DNA of 58,628 nucleotides from an uncultured Pseudomonadota bacterium (GTDB lineage: Bacteria; Myxococcota_A; UBA796; GCA-2862545): contig CAIOSP010000215.1 in assembly GCA_903861005.1 (NCBI GenBank), positions 1-58,628 on the forward strand, in the 5' to 3' direction. Of this stretch, positions 25,731-34,361 are shown in pieces. Numbering within the stretch: position 1 is the first letter of the stretch; every line of letters starts with the position of its first letter. The notes under the pieces were generated by a model, which had not been told where the DNA came from, ran no database searches, and was given only the letters and a program-made list of their open reading frames with translations. The translations under genes were made by a program, and so were the position numbers.

Positions 25731-26243
25731 TTGGCGATCACGCGTCGGAACGTTCTGGTGGCGATGGCCGCGGTCACCGTAGGCGCGGCCGTCGTCGGCG
25801 AGGCGGGCGTCCTGCGCTGGTGGAACCACGCGCCGGGTGAGGGCCTGATCGCGCTCGACAAGGAAGAGTACGAGATGGCGCAGGCGCTGGCCGAGGCCTG
25901 GATGCCGCCCGGCGCCGGTCCGCCGGACATCTCGGGCTCCGAAGCCAACTGCGGCAAGTTCCTGGATGAGGTCGTCAGCCGCATGGACGACTTCTCCCGC
26001 AAGGGCCTCAAGGCGCTGCTGCAGATCTTCGACGACATGCCGCTGCTCACCGAGCACAAGCGCTTCACGCAGCTCGACCGGTACGACCGGGCGCGCGTGC
26101 TCAAGTCGTGGATGGAATCGCCGCTCTACCTGGAGCGTCAGGCGATCGGGGCGATCATGATCCTCATCGGCTTTGGCTACGAGGTCCACCCCGAGGTCTC
26201 GAAGGTCTTCTCGCCCTGGTACGGCTGTGGGTTTGGCGCATGA
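25731..26243 (+). CDS. Tat-exported small subunit, gluconate 2-dehydrogenase subunit 3-like
   Basis: Begins at TTG 25731 with a GGAGAGGG ribosome site. The N terminus (ITRRNVLVAMAAVTVGAAVVG) is a twin-arginine type signal, so the protein is exported folded. The remaining helical region (ALAEAWMPPGAGPPDISGSEANCGKFLDEVV, ending VHPEVSKVFSPWYGCGFGA) fits the subunit-3 family that accompanies periplasmic GMC-type dehydrogenases. The 170-residue gene overlaps the oxidoreductase start by 4 bases, and the Tat signal may carry both subunits out, since the large subunit has no signal of its own. Confidence 0.75.
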   Translation: MAITRRNVLVAMAAVTVGAAVVGEAGVLRWWNHAPGEGLIALDKEEYEMAQALAEAWMPPGAGPPDISGSEANCGKFLDEVVSRMDDFSRKGLKALLQIFDDMPLLTEHKRFTQLDRYDRARVLKSWMESPLYLERQAIGAIMILIGFGYEVHPEVSKVFSPWYGCGFGA

Positions 26244-27754
26244 CGGTCTACGGCTGGGAAGACGCCAAGGGCGATCGCAACCTTGAGTGCGACGTGGTCA
26301 TCGTGGGCACCGGCCCCGGCGGCGCCGCCATGGCGCGCGTGCTCGCCGAGGGCGGAAAGCGCGTGATCCTGCTGGAAGAAGGCCCGCATCAGTCCCGATT
26401 CCAGAAGAACCAGGCCAACACGATGCGCTACCACATGCAGGAAGGCGGCGCGATGGTCGCGTTCGGCAGCGCCGCGGTGGGCGTGGCGGCCGGTCGTGGC
26501 GTGGGCGGCGGCAGCCTGGTGAACTCGGCGATCTGCTGGCGCACCAAGGACCACGTGCTGGAGTCGTGGGAGGCGGTCCTCGGCGGCGACAAGCGCTTCG
26601 CGCCCGACGCGATGCTCCCGGTCTACGCCGAGCTGGAGGTGCCGCTCGGCATCATCCAGACCAAGGAGGCGATCGCCGGAGAGAACAACAAGCTCATCGT
26701 GCGCGGCGCCCGCGCGCTCGGCCTCAACGCCGACCTGCTCTGGCGCAACACGCCCGGCTGCGTCGGCTGCGGCGCGTGCAACTACGGCTGCCCCAGCGGC
26801 GGCAAGGCCAGCGTCGACAAGAACCTGATCCCCATGGCGCGCGCGCACGGCGCGATCGTGCAGGGCGACACCAAGGTCGAGCGCATCCTGATCGAGAACG
26901 GCCGCGCCCGCGGCGTGGTCGGCGTGGTCCGCGAGACCGAGTCCGGCCGCGCGGTCGGCTCCACCACCGTGCGCGCCGAGAAGGTCATCCTCTGCGCGGG
27001 CGCCGTCGGCACGCCGCGCTTGATCCAGTACGCGGGCCTGGGCGACACCCTCGGCGACCGCGTGGGCAAGGGCCTGCACCTGCACCCCGGCAACGGCATC
27101 TTCGGCCTGTGCGACACCGAGGTCCGCATGTGGACCGGCGCCACGCAGGGGGCGTACTTCTCGGACCCCAACCTCCCCAACGTCCTCCCCCACACGCTCA
27201 CCCTGCCGCCCGCCGCCCTGCTCATGGCGCTCGGCAACACCGGCGAGGCCGCCAAGCGCGACATCGCGCTCGCGCCGTTCATCGCGGGCTGCCTGGTGAT
27301 GGTGTCGGACAAGGGCTCGGGCACCGTCGGCGTGACCAAGGAGGGCCGCGCGGACCTCAAGTACTGGTTCGCCGACGAGGACATCGTGAACATCAAGGCC
27401 GGCCTGAAGCGCACCTGCGAGGTGCTGATGGCCGGCGGCTGCAAGAAGCTGTTGGTGCCCATCACTGGCGCCGGCTGGACCGAGAACATCAACGACGCGT
27501 TCGCCGCCATCGAGGGCGCCGCGATCACCGACTACAAGGGCCTGTACGCCGCCCACCCCATGGCGACGTGCCGCATGGGCACCGACATCTCCAACTCGGT
27601 GATCGGCCCGAACGGCGAGGCCCACGGCCTCAAGGGCCTCTACATCGCCGACAGCTCGATCTTCCCGACCTCGCTCGGCGTGAACCCGCAGTACACGACC
27701 ATGGCGATGTCGACGATCCTCGGCCGCGGCATCCTGGCGGACTGGGCCGCGTAG
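26240..27754 (+). CDS. GMC-family FAD oxidoreductase, long-chain-alcohol/cholesterol-oxidase-like
   Basis: 504 residues. The FAD-binding Rossmann motif is VVIVGTGPGGAAMARVLAEG (about 19-38), followed by RGVGGGSLVNSAICWR and the GMC C-terminal signature with the catalytic His in HPMATCRMGTD, then GLYIADSSIFPTSLGVNPQ. A cysteine group CVGCGACNYGC (about residues 174-184) matches a conserved segment in long-chain alcohol oxidases and also has iron-sulfur-like spacing. It is coupled to the Tat subunit by an ATGA overlap, so electrons probably leave substrate outside the cytoplasm. The substrate is not defined. Confidence 0.88.
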   Translation: MTVYGWEDAKGDRNLECDVVIVGTGPGGAAMARVLAEGGKRVILLEEGPHQSRFQKNQANTMRYHMQEGGAMVAFGSAAVGVAAGRGVGGGSLVNSAICWRTKDHVLESWEAVLGGDKRFAPDAMLPVYAELEVPLGIIQTKEAIAGENNKLIVRGARALGLNADLLWRNTPGCVGCGACNYGCPSGGKASVDKNLIPMARAHGAIVQGDTKVERILIENGRARGVVGVVRETESGRAVGSTTVRAEKVILCAGAVGTPRLIQYAGLGDTLGDRVGKGLHLHPGNGIFGLCDTEVRMWTGATQGAYFSDPNLPNVLPHTLTLPPAALLMALGNTGEAAKRDIALAPFIAGCLVMVSDKGSGTVGVTKEGRADLKYWFADEDIVNIKAGLKRTCEVLMAGGCKKLLVPITGAGWTENINDAFAAIEGAAITDYKGLYAAHPMATCRMGTDISNSVIGPNGEAHGLKGLYIADSSIFPTSLGVNPQYTTMAMSTILGRGILADWAA

Positions 27755-27998
27755 GGTGTCGGACGCCGACGATCGTCCGACGGTCTGGCGTTCTGACGGT
27801 TTGACGACGATCTTGGGTTGATTCCAGATTCGCGTGGCCTGTCCGATCCTGACGTTCGGGCGGTCGCGGCGTGGGCCAGCGATCGGCGCCTTGTGTCGGT
27901 CAAACCCGCGTAGTCGTGGCACGGAGCCGCTGCGGCCGTAGAGGCACCCGGCGTGACGAGCGCCCGTCGGACCCCTGCTGGGTTCGACGGAGGCGGCG

Positions 27999-30215
27999 AT
28001 GGGTGACGCGGTGATGGAGCGGGTGGCGCGGGTGCCGGAGCTGCCGGAGGTGGAGACGACGTGGGTGCGGTCGGACGCGCTCGGGAACTCGAGGAGGCAG
28101 TCGCAGCTGGGCGGGCCCACGGGGCGGTCGGCATCGCAGGCGATGGACGACGCCAACCACGGCGCGGCCGCTGGGCTGATCCCGGGGTTCCGGCGCAACA
28201 GTGGCTTCAAGGTCACCGTCGACGACGTGAAGGGCTTGATCTGGGTCGAAAACTACGCCACCGCCGACCTGGGCTGGGCCGTCCCGGACATCAAGATGGG
28301 ATTCAACAGGTGGGACCTCGCGGCGGACATTCTGTCCGGCGGGAGCAGCGGTGCAGGTCGCAGCAAGGCCACCACAGTGGCCATCGGGCTCCCGATGTCG
28401 CGGCTGGGCGGCCTCTCCAGCGACGGAGCGGCGTCGACGCCACCCGATGAGGTCGCCGCACTCCTTGGGCTCGACTTCCGCGCGTGGGTGGCGGCCGCTG
28501 CCGTCGCCAAGGGGGATCTCTGGCGCGCGTCCGAACTGCCTGGCGGCGCGATCGTCCGGTCGGCCAACTCGGTGGGCGTACGCGGTGGCGAGGACATGCA
28601 CATCCCGAATCTGGAGTCGGGCCCGGCGTTGAAGCTGGAGCTCGCCGGCGGGTACGCCACGGAGTCCACGGTGCGTCGCGTCGGCGACGTGTGGATCGCC
28701 GACGTCTCGTTGGACCAGCGCGTTGCAGGATCCGCCGGCTTCGGGATGAACTACGGGATCCCTGGCGCAGACTTCGGAGGATCGGGGGGCTGGACCCTGG
28801 GCCAGAAGCGGGCCGTCACCCTGCAGGCGTCGGCGAACGACCCGGACGCCATGATGATGCTGTCGGCCGTGTTGCGACTCGCCGACGGCTCCACGCCCGA
28901 TCCGATCGCCGCCGTACCTGGCGCAGACGCGCTCCGCGTCGAGCGGGAGCGCACCGGCTCGGCGACCACCTCGACTCGGTTTGGAGCGCTGATGAACTCG
29001 CTCACGTTCGACCACGAGTGGGGGACATCGTCGACGCTCCAAGACGGCGTCCAGGGCGACTCGGCCAGCGGATCGAGCCGCACCTCAAACACGGCACGCC
29101 TCGGCTTCGACAACGCGCTCACGAAGGCATTCAATTCAGGCCCATTGGGCCTCGTCGGGGGAATCCAGGGAGAGTTCACCTACAACGCTGTCCACGACCA
29201 GAGCTCCATGCTGATCGACGGCGGCAGCAGGGGCGAGACTTTCGACGTCACGGCGAACCTCACTCAGGTCCGCCTCGGACACGGTGAGCTCGCCGTCATC
29301 CTCCAGGCCGCTCAGTCCGAGGACACGTGGGAGCACTTCGTCGCCGACGTACCGGTGTCCGGGTCGTGGCAGCAGCTGAGGTTGGACCTGCTCGCGGTCC
29401 GAGACCATCCCGCGGCGCACGTCCCCGACCCCGTCCTCGCCGTCCAAATCACCCGCTTGCGCCTGATCGCGTCGTACGTCGCGTCGGACACGGTCGCCGT
29501 CGAGCCGCTCCTCAACCTGCTCGGCCGCGGGAAGCTGGCTCGCGCCGACAAAGCGGTGGGTGTGCTTGAGTGCTGGCCTGAAGGTTCGGAGGCGACGCGG
29601 TCGCTGTACGACTCTCTCGGGCAGTGGATGGAGCTGGTGCCTCGCAACGAGTGGGGCGAGCACGACCCGGTGTACTTGCTCCGCAACCTTGGACAGTGCG
29701 TCGATCGACTCTACGGGCAGATCGAGTCGTTCGCGCGCGTGCCCCAACGCGCGCGCTTGGAGATGCTGGGTCAGGTGTTGGCGTGGCGCGACACGATCGA
29801 CGCCGCGTGGCGCCGCTACGGCTCGCGCGACAGCTCGAACGGCGCCGACGCGTCGCACCGCCCGTCGTCGCGAGAGAGGTTGGAGCACTTGGCTGGGGAG
29901 TGTCGCTCCGAGGCCGCGCCGCACCTATACGTGCTGGAGCCGCTCATCGTTCGGCCGTCCGAGATCAGCGACGAGCAGGAGGACAGCTTCGAGGCGCTAG
30001 CGGGCATCCTCGCCTACTGGAAGGTCGTCGCCACGGACCTGCGACGCGCGTACGCCGACCTCGGGATCGCCGAGTCTTCGTGGCTCCTGCGCCCGGAGCG
30101 GTCGGAGCCCGAGCGGGAGCTCGACCCGCCGTTGCGAACCTGGCGGGCCATACGCAACGCGACGCTCACGACGAGGCGCAGGATCGAGTACGAGTCGACC
30201 TACGCGCTCCTCTGA
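27999..30215 (+). CDS. Protein of no recognised family, 738 residues
   Basis: ATG 27999 has GGAGG exactly 5 bases upstream, giving a confident start. No signal peptide or membrane helix is seen. Residues about 1-100 are of mixed composition and include PELPEVETT at 12-20. The centre (about 100-480) is beta-rich with many Gly/Ser/Asp and jelly-roll-like segments (GPALKLELAGGYATES, ADVPVSGSWQQLRLDLLAV). The C-terminal 250 residues are charged and helical (VYLLRNLGQCVDRLYGQIESFARV, LAYWKVVATDLRRAYADLGI). Codon choice looks less GC3-biased than in neighbours, hinting at different origin. Not assigned; a multidomain cytoplasmic or non-classically secreted protein is possible. Confidence 0.7.
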   Translation: MGDAVMERVARVPELPEVETTWVRSDALGNSRRQSQLGGPTGRSASQAMDDANHGAAAGLIPGFRRNSGFKVTVDDVKGLIWVENYATADLGWAVPDIKMGFNRWDLAADILSGGSSGAGRSKATTVAIGLPMSRLGGLSSDGAASTPPDEVAALLGLDFRAWVAAAAVAKGDLWRASELPGGAIVRSANSVGVRGGEDMHIPNLESGPALKLELAGGYATESTVRRVGDVWIADVSLDQRVAGSAGFGMNYGIPGADFGGSGGWTLGQKRAVTLQASANDPDAMMMLSAVLRLADGSTPDPIAAVPGADALRVERERTGSATTSTRFGALMNSLTFDHEWGTSSTLQDGVQGDSASGSSRTSNTARLGFDNALTKAFNSGPLGLVGGIQGEFTYNAVHDQSSMLIDGGSRGETFDVTANLTQVRLGHGELAVILQAAQSEDTWEHFVADVPVSGSWQQLRLDLLAVRDHPAAHVPDPVLAVQITRLRLIASYVASDTVAVEPLLNLLGRGKLARADKAVGVLECWPEGSEATRSLYDSLGQWMELVPRNEWGEHDPVYLLRNLGQCVDRLYGQIESFARVPQRARLEMLGQVLAWRDTIDAAWRRYGSRDSSNGADASHRPSSRERLEHLAGECRSEAAPHLYVLEPLIVRPSEISDEQEDSFEALAGILAYWKVVATDLRRAYADLGIAESSWLLRPERSEPERELDPPLRTWRAIRNATLTTRRRIEYESTYALL

Positions 30216-30233
30216 AGTCCACTCCACGGACCA

Positions 30234-30269
30234 GCCCCGGACGCACGCAGCGACGCGTACCTCCGGGGC
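30234..30269. terminator. Hairpin between convergent genes
   Basis: Perfect 8-bp arms GCCCCGGA / TCCGGGGC with a 20-base loop occupy the 72-bp space between the orphan gene and the repeat lipoprotein, where a two-way terminator is expected. Confidence 0.5.
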
Positions 30270-30287
30270 CGAGAGAGACGACGCGGC

Positions 30288-31616
30288 CTACGGGCAGGCG
30301 TTGAAGCTCTCGTACTGGATGTTGTCGACCGCCATCGGGGCCTGGGGGCTGCCGCTCCACGTGATCTTGTTGACCTTCGTCCCCGTGAAGTCGACGGTCT
30401 CCACGTGGTAGGCGCCAGTCAAGTGCACGGTGCGCGTCGCGACGACGACGTCGTCCAGGTACGCGGTCAGCTCAAGCGTGGTGTCCCAGTGCGACTGTAG
30501 AAACTGGACGCTGAGCGCGTCCGTCGCGACCGGCACCGTGAGCTGGTAAGGCGAACCCGTCCACATGCCCCACGCGGGGTTCGGGACGTCCCAGTTGCCC
30601 GGGTCGTCGTACAGGTCTCCACCGATCAGGCTGCCACCGCCAGTCATGCCGAGGCCGAACGCGCCGTAGAAATCGTTCACGTCCCACGCCCCCGCGGCCC
30701 ACGCCTCATCGAAGGTGATGGTGCAAGGCTGCGCGACGCCCTTCCACGTGACGCTGGTCCCGTCAGGACACGACATCGTCTTGGAGCCGTCCGTGTTGTC
30801 GGTCACCGAGCAGCCGGTGCCGTCCGAGACAGTCGCTGCGCTGCCGTCCTCGCAGCGGATGGTCGCGGCCCCGAGCTCGCCGTCGTAGCTGACGGTGCAG
30901 CTCGCGCCCGCGGCGCCCGTGGAGCCGTCGTAGATCGTCGCCGACGATCCATCGTCGCACGAGATCAGCTTGCTGCCGTCCACGTTGTCGACCACGGTGC
31001 AGTTGGATCCCGCCGCGCCATCCTGGCCCGCCGCGCCGTCGACGAGCGTGACGGAGGTGCCGTCCTCGCACCCGATCGTGTGGGTGCTGTCTCCGTTGTC
31101 GACCACGGTGCAGCTGGTGCCGGCGGCGCCGGTTGCGCCGTCACTCACCATGACGTGGCTGCCGTCCGCGCAAGAGATGGTCTTCGTTCCATCCTCGTTG
31201 TCGGCCACCGTGCATCCTTCGCCGTTGGCGCCCGCCACGCCGTCGCTGACGACGACGCTGGTGCCGTCCGTACACGCGATGGTCTTCGTACCATCTCCGT
31301 TGTCGGCCACCGTGCAGCTGGTGCCGGCGGCGCCGTCCTGGCCATCCACGCCGTCCTGACCATCACTCACCGTGACCGAGCTGCCGTCGGCGCAGTTGAT
31401 GGTCCGAGTGCCATCGCCGTTGTCGATCGCGGTGCAGGAGGATCCGTCGGTGCCGTTGGCGATGAGCGCGCTGCTCCCATCGTCGCACACGATGAGCGCC
31501 CCGTCGTCCTGAGACTCGACCGTGCATGAGCTGGCCTGCGATAACGGCGGCGAGCACGCGGAAGCGAGCATGCCGATGAGACCCAGGGCAACAGTGGAAG
31601 AGGTGCGGCTGATCAT
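30288..31616 (-). CDS. Lipoprotein with eight tandem two-cysteine repeats and a C-terminal beta domain
   Basis: ATG 31616 has AGGAGGA upstream and opens a lipoprotein signal (LGLIGMLASAC, Cys21), giving 442 residues. Residues about 30-295 are eight repeats of roughly 28-38 residues. Each holds two Cys, a DNGDGT-like calcium-binding-type loop, a DGSSV strand and often collagen-like G-x-y spacers such as GQDGVDGQDGAAG. The C-terminal 140 residues (ITFDEAWAAGAWDV, LTAYLDDVVVATRTVHLTGAY, VDNIQYE) resemble a carbohydrate-binding jelly-roll. A surface adhesin or stalk-like role is inference. Confidence 0.78.
   Translation of the reverse strand: MISRTSSTVALGLIGMLASACSPPLSQASSCTVESQDDGALIVCDDGSSALIANGTDGSSCTAIDNGDGTRTINCADGSSVTVSDGQDGVDGQDGAAGTSCTVADNGDGTKTIACTDGTSVVVSDGVAGANGEGCTVADNEDGTKTISCADGSHVMVSDGATGAAGTSCTVVDNGDSTHTIGCEDGTSVTLVDGAAGQDGAAGSNCTVVDNVDGSKLISCDDGSSATIYDGSTGAAGASCTVSYDGELGAATIRCEDGSAATVSDGTGCSVTDNTDGSKTMSCPDGTSVTWKGVAQPCTITFDEAWAAGAWDVNDFYGAFGLGMTGGGSLIGGDLYDDPGNWDVPNPAWGMWTGSPYQLTVPVATDALSVQFLQSHWDTTLELTAYLDDVVVATRTVHLTGAYHVETVDFTGTKVNKITWSGSPQAPMAVDNIQYESFNACP
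30737..31529 (-). repeat. Eight tandem coding repeats in a lipoprotein
   Basis: The unit reads roughly SCTVxDNxDGTKTIxCxDGTSVxVSDG plus a variable Gly-rich spacer. DNA copies differ at many bases, so the array is diverged rather than recently amplified, but the protein pattern is regular. Confidence 0.85.
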
Positions 31617-31751
31617 GGGATTCCTCCTGAGCGATTCGGTTGCGTGCGTCGGCGTTCGTCGCGGTCGCCGATTGGCCCCCCGTCTTCGCGCGCAGCACCT
31701 CACGCTTTCAGAAAGAACGTCCAACACCACGTCCACAGGCGCGATTGCACC

Positions 31752-31769
31752 CAGGCCGCTCGTGGCCTG
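31752..31769. terminator. Hairpin downstream of the cytochrome gene
   Basis: CAGGCC-GCTCGT-GGCCTG lies about 40 bases beyond the cytochrome stop (minus strand), nested in longer CCACAGGC / GCCTGTGG arms at 31733-31772. Terminator role is likely but no T-run is seen. Confidence 0.35.
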
Positions 31770-31811
31770 TGGTATCGGCGGCGCGACGGATCGTTGAATC
31801 CGACGCCCACC

Positions 31812-32873
31812 CTACTTCGTCGGCTTCGCCGGCAGCGTCTGGAAGAACGCCCACAGCGCGCGCGTCTCATCCGGCGTCGTGTGGCCGAGCATCGGCAGCA
31901 CGTCGGCCATCGGGCGCTGCATGGGCTGTCCGTCCTTGCGGACGCCCGAGCGCACGGCCTTGTCGAACGCCTCGTAGGTCCAGGAGCCGACGCCGGCCTG
32001 CGTCAAGTTGGCCGAGGGCGGCCACGCCGGGTCGCCGCCCTCGATGGGGCCGCCGGTGTAGTCGGCGCCGTGGCAGCCGGTGCAGGTGTGGCTCAGGTGC
32101 TCGCCGAACTCGACCGTGGGGCCCGGGGGCGGCGGGACGGCGAGGTGGGTCGCGATGGAGCCGAAGTCCTGCACGCTGAAGCGAATCTTGCCGAGGGCCG
32201 TCAGCACGTTGAACAGCGGACCGTAGACCGGCAGGGGGACGTCGTTGTCCACCTTGGGCTGCGACTGGATGTAGGCGATGATGTCCGACAGCTCCTGGTC
32301 GGACATGGCCGCGTAGTCCTTGGAAGGCATGGCGACGGGCGTGCCGTCGGGGCGGACGCCGTGGCGAACCAGGCGCTCCCAGTCTGAGGCCTTGAAGTCG
32401 ACGACCGGGCTGCCCTTGCCGCCGGTGAGGTTCAGACCCTTGAAGGTGCCGAGCACGGGGCTGTCGACCATGGTGCCGCCAGAGAAGTCGCCGCCGTGGC
32501 AGATCTGGCAGCCGTAGCGGGCCTCGACCAGGTGCTTGCCGCGAGCGACCGCGTTTTCAAGCGCGAGGGCGTTGAGGTCGACGCCGGCCAGCGGATCGAC
32601 GGCCTGGGCCGGGTCCACGGTCGCCATCGAGGCCAGCGCGACCCCGTCGGCGGGCGGCGCGGCCGTGACGAGCTCAGCCGCCTTCTTGGCCCGCAAGTCC
32701 GCGATCTCCGTCTCGGTCAGCGGGTACGGAACGGCGATGTCGACGGTGTGCACATCGTAGACCTCGGCGCGCATCTGGTGGGTCGTGGAGACCGCCCAGC
32801 CGTAGAAGCCGGCGCCTCCCAGCAGCGCCACACCCAGCAAGCCCCCCACAACCTTCAGCCCCTTGACCACCAT
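31812..32873 (-). CDS. Membrane-anchored dihaem cytochrome c
   Basis: ATG 32873 yields 353 residues with an uncleaved N-terminal helix (VVGGLLGVALLGGAGFYGWAV) anchoring it to the inner membrane and the rest in the periplasm. Two CXXCH haem sites are present: CQICH near residue 127 and CTGCH near 267. Each is followed by a cytochrome-c type domain with a likely axial Met (GTPVAMPSKDYAAMSDQEL and GQPMQRPMADVLPMLG). A linker joins the two domains. Such proteins pass electrons to terminal oxidases or other periplasmic partners. No oxidase gene is next to it, so the partner is unknown. Confidence 0.9.
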   Translation of the reverse strand: MVVKGLKVVGGLLGVALLGGAGFYGWAVSTTHQMRAEVYDVHTVDIAVPYPLTETEIADLRAKKAAELVTAAPPADGVALASMATVDPAQAVDPLAGVDLNALALENAVARGKHLVEARYGCQICHGGDFSGGTMVDSPVLGTFKGLNLTGGKGSPVVDFKASDWERLVRHGVRPDGTPVAMPSKDYAAMSDQELSDIIAYIQSQPKVDNDVPLPVYGPLFNVLTALGKIRFSVQDFGSIATHLAVPPPPGPTVEFGEHLSHTCTGCHGADYTGGPIEGGDPAWPPSANLTQAGVGSWTYEAFDKAVRSGVRKDGQPMQRPMADVLPMLGHTTPDETRALWAFFQTLPAKPTK

Positions 32874-32990
32874 GTCGAATGCTCCAGGTTCGGTTGAACC
32901 GGGGCCATCCTGGCACGTCACGAATGCAAATGAAAGTCAGATACATAGGATTCGTTACAACGCCATTGGGGCAACCACGTAGCGTTGCGC

Positions 32991-34361
32991 CTACAGCGGC
33001 CCGAGGAGGCTGATGCCGACCTGCATGTCGGGCGTGCGCTGTCCACCGAGCGTGTCGGACATCCAGCCCCACGAAAGAAACGGGCGAAGCTCGATCGCTC
33101 CCTGCCAGAGGAGATCGGGCGCCACGCCGACCGAGGGCATCTGGGGGCCCGGCTTGTCGCCGTCGAACAAGAAGCCCGTCTCGGCGAACAGCGACAGGTA
33201 GAAGCCCAGGTCCCAGAAAGGGTGCGAGACGTGCCCCAGCTTGGGGCGGATCTCGAACATGGTGGCGAACACGCCGTCGCCGCGCGGCCGGCTGCGGCCG
33301 TAGCCGGTCAGCATCTGCTCGTAGGCGGACTCGTCGCGGTACTGGCCGCCCAGCCACTCGCCCTCGAAGAAGGGACGCTCGCCCCAGGTCTTGTCGAACA
33401 GGGTGCGCCCGCCGATCACCAGCCACTCGCCCGCGACCGGCCACCAGCCCATGAGCTCGACGTTGGTGCCGACGATCGGGCTGAGCTTGCCGTCCACCGC
33501 GGTCGCGCCACCGCGCACGCTCGCCTCAAACCGGACGCCCCGCTGCGCCATGGGCCAGCGGTCGGTCTCCTGGATGGCGACGCCCGCGGAGAAGTCGAAG
33601 TTCCAGCCTCCATGCACGCCGTAGGGCTGCTCCTTGTCGAGCAAACCGCCGACCTTGGCGCGCACGGTCGTCTGGCGAACGTACGCCTGCGCCCACACCT
33701 GAACCGGCGTGTTGGGGATCGGCAGGATCGCGTTGGCGAGCAGCGACGGCCCGGCGACAAAGTTCCCCGCGGACTCCTTGGGGTCGTCGCGCACCGACAC
33801 CTGCGCGCCGCCGTGCCCGACGTAGAGCATGTCGGACCACATGCGGTACGCGATACGCGCCACGATCATCTGCTTCCCGCGGCGCTCGTACTGCAGGAAG
33901 TTCGACGTGTACGTGCCGCGCGTGGTCCAGAAGGTGTCGAAGGTCAGCAGGTCCTGGTAGCCGTGCTCCAGCCCGCGCTTGCGGTCGAAGATCTGAAAGC
34001 CTGCGCCAAAGCCCAGGCCGTCCGTGGTGTTGTAGTTCACCAGCGGGACGGCGATGCCACCCCACACAAACTTGGACGGTGGCTTGCCCGCGGGGTCGGC
34101 GAGCACGTCGCCGGGGACCGCGGGCGCCAGCACGGGCCCGGCCACCGCGGCGTCCTCGAGGGGGCCCGGGTCGACAGCGGGCGCCGCGTCCGGCGGGGTC
34201 GGGGCCAGCGCGGTTGGCTCGATCGACACCGGCGTGTCCTCAGTGGGCGCCGTCGCGGGCGCGACGCCGTCCCCGGCCGTCGGCTCCTGCGCGAGCGCCT
34301 GGGTCAAGCCCAGTCCAATCCACAGCGCCGCGTGGATCACTTGGCGAAGTAGTCCAGCCAC
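32991..34361 (-). CDS. Omp85-like outer-membrane barrel protein without POTRA domains
   Basis: 456 residues: signal peptide (HAALWIGLGLTQALAQ), a roughly 75-residue Pro/Ala-rich acidic linker, then a barrel of alternating aromatic strands. The opening strand block FVWGGIAVPLVNYNTTDGLGFGAGFQIF and later GVRFEASVRGGATAV, LFAETGFLFDGDKP and AIELRPFLSWGWM resemble the C-terminal bacterial-surface-antigen part of Omp85 proteins. The usual N-terminal POTRA repeats are absent. The start overlaps the prepilin peptidase end by 25 bases, so they form an operon. Transport function is unknown. Confidence 0.7.
   Translation of the reverse strand: MAGLLRQVIHAALWIGLGLTQALAQEPTAGDGVAPATAPTEDTPVSIEPTALAPTPPDAAPAVDPGPLEDAAVAGPVLAPAVPGDVLADPAGKPPSKFVWGGIAVPLVNYNTTDGLGFGAGFQIFDRKRGLEHGYQDLLTFDTFWTTRGTYTSNFLQYERRGKQMIVARIAYRMWSDMLYVGHGGAQVSVRDDPKESAGNFVAGPSLLANAILPIPNTPVQVWAQAYVRQTTVRAKVGGLLDKEQPYGVHGGWNFDFSAGVAIQETDRWPMAQRGVRFEASVRGGATAVDGKLSPIVGTNVELMGWWPVAGEWLVIGGRTLFDKTWGERPFFEGEWLGGQYRDESAYEQMLTGYGRSRPRGDGVFATMFEIRPKLGHVSHPFWDLGFYLSLFAETGFLFDGDKPGPQMPSVGVAPDLLWQGAIELRPFLSWGWMSDTLGGQRTPDMQVGISLLGPL

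Noticed and set aside
26177-28216. 679-residue minus-strand frame
   Set aside because: Antisense of the GMC oxidoreductase; no motifs or ribosome site.
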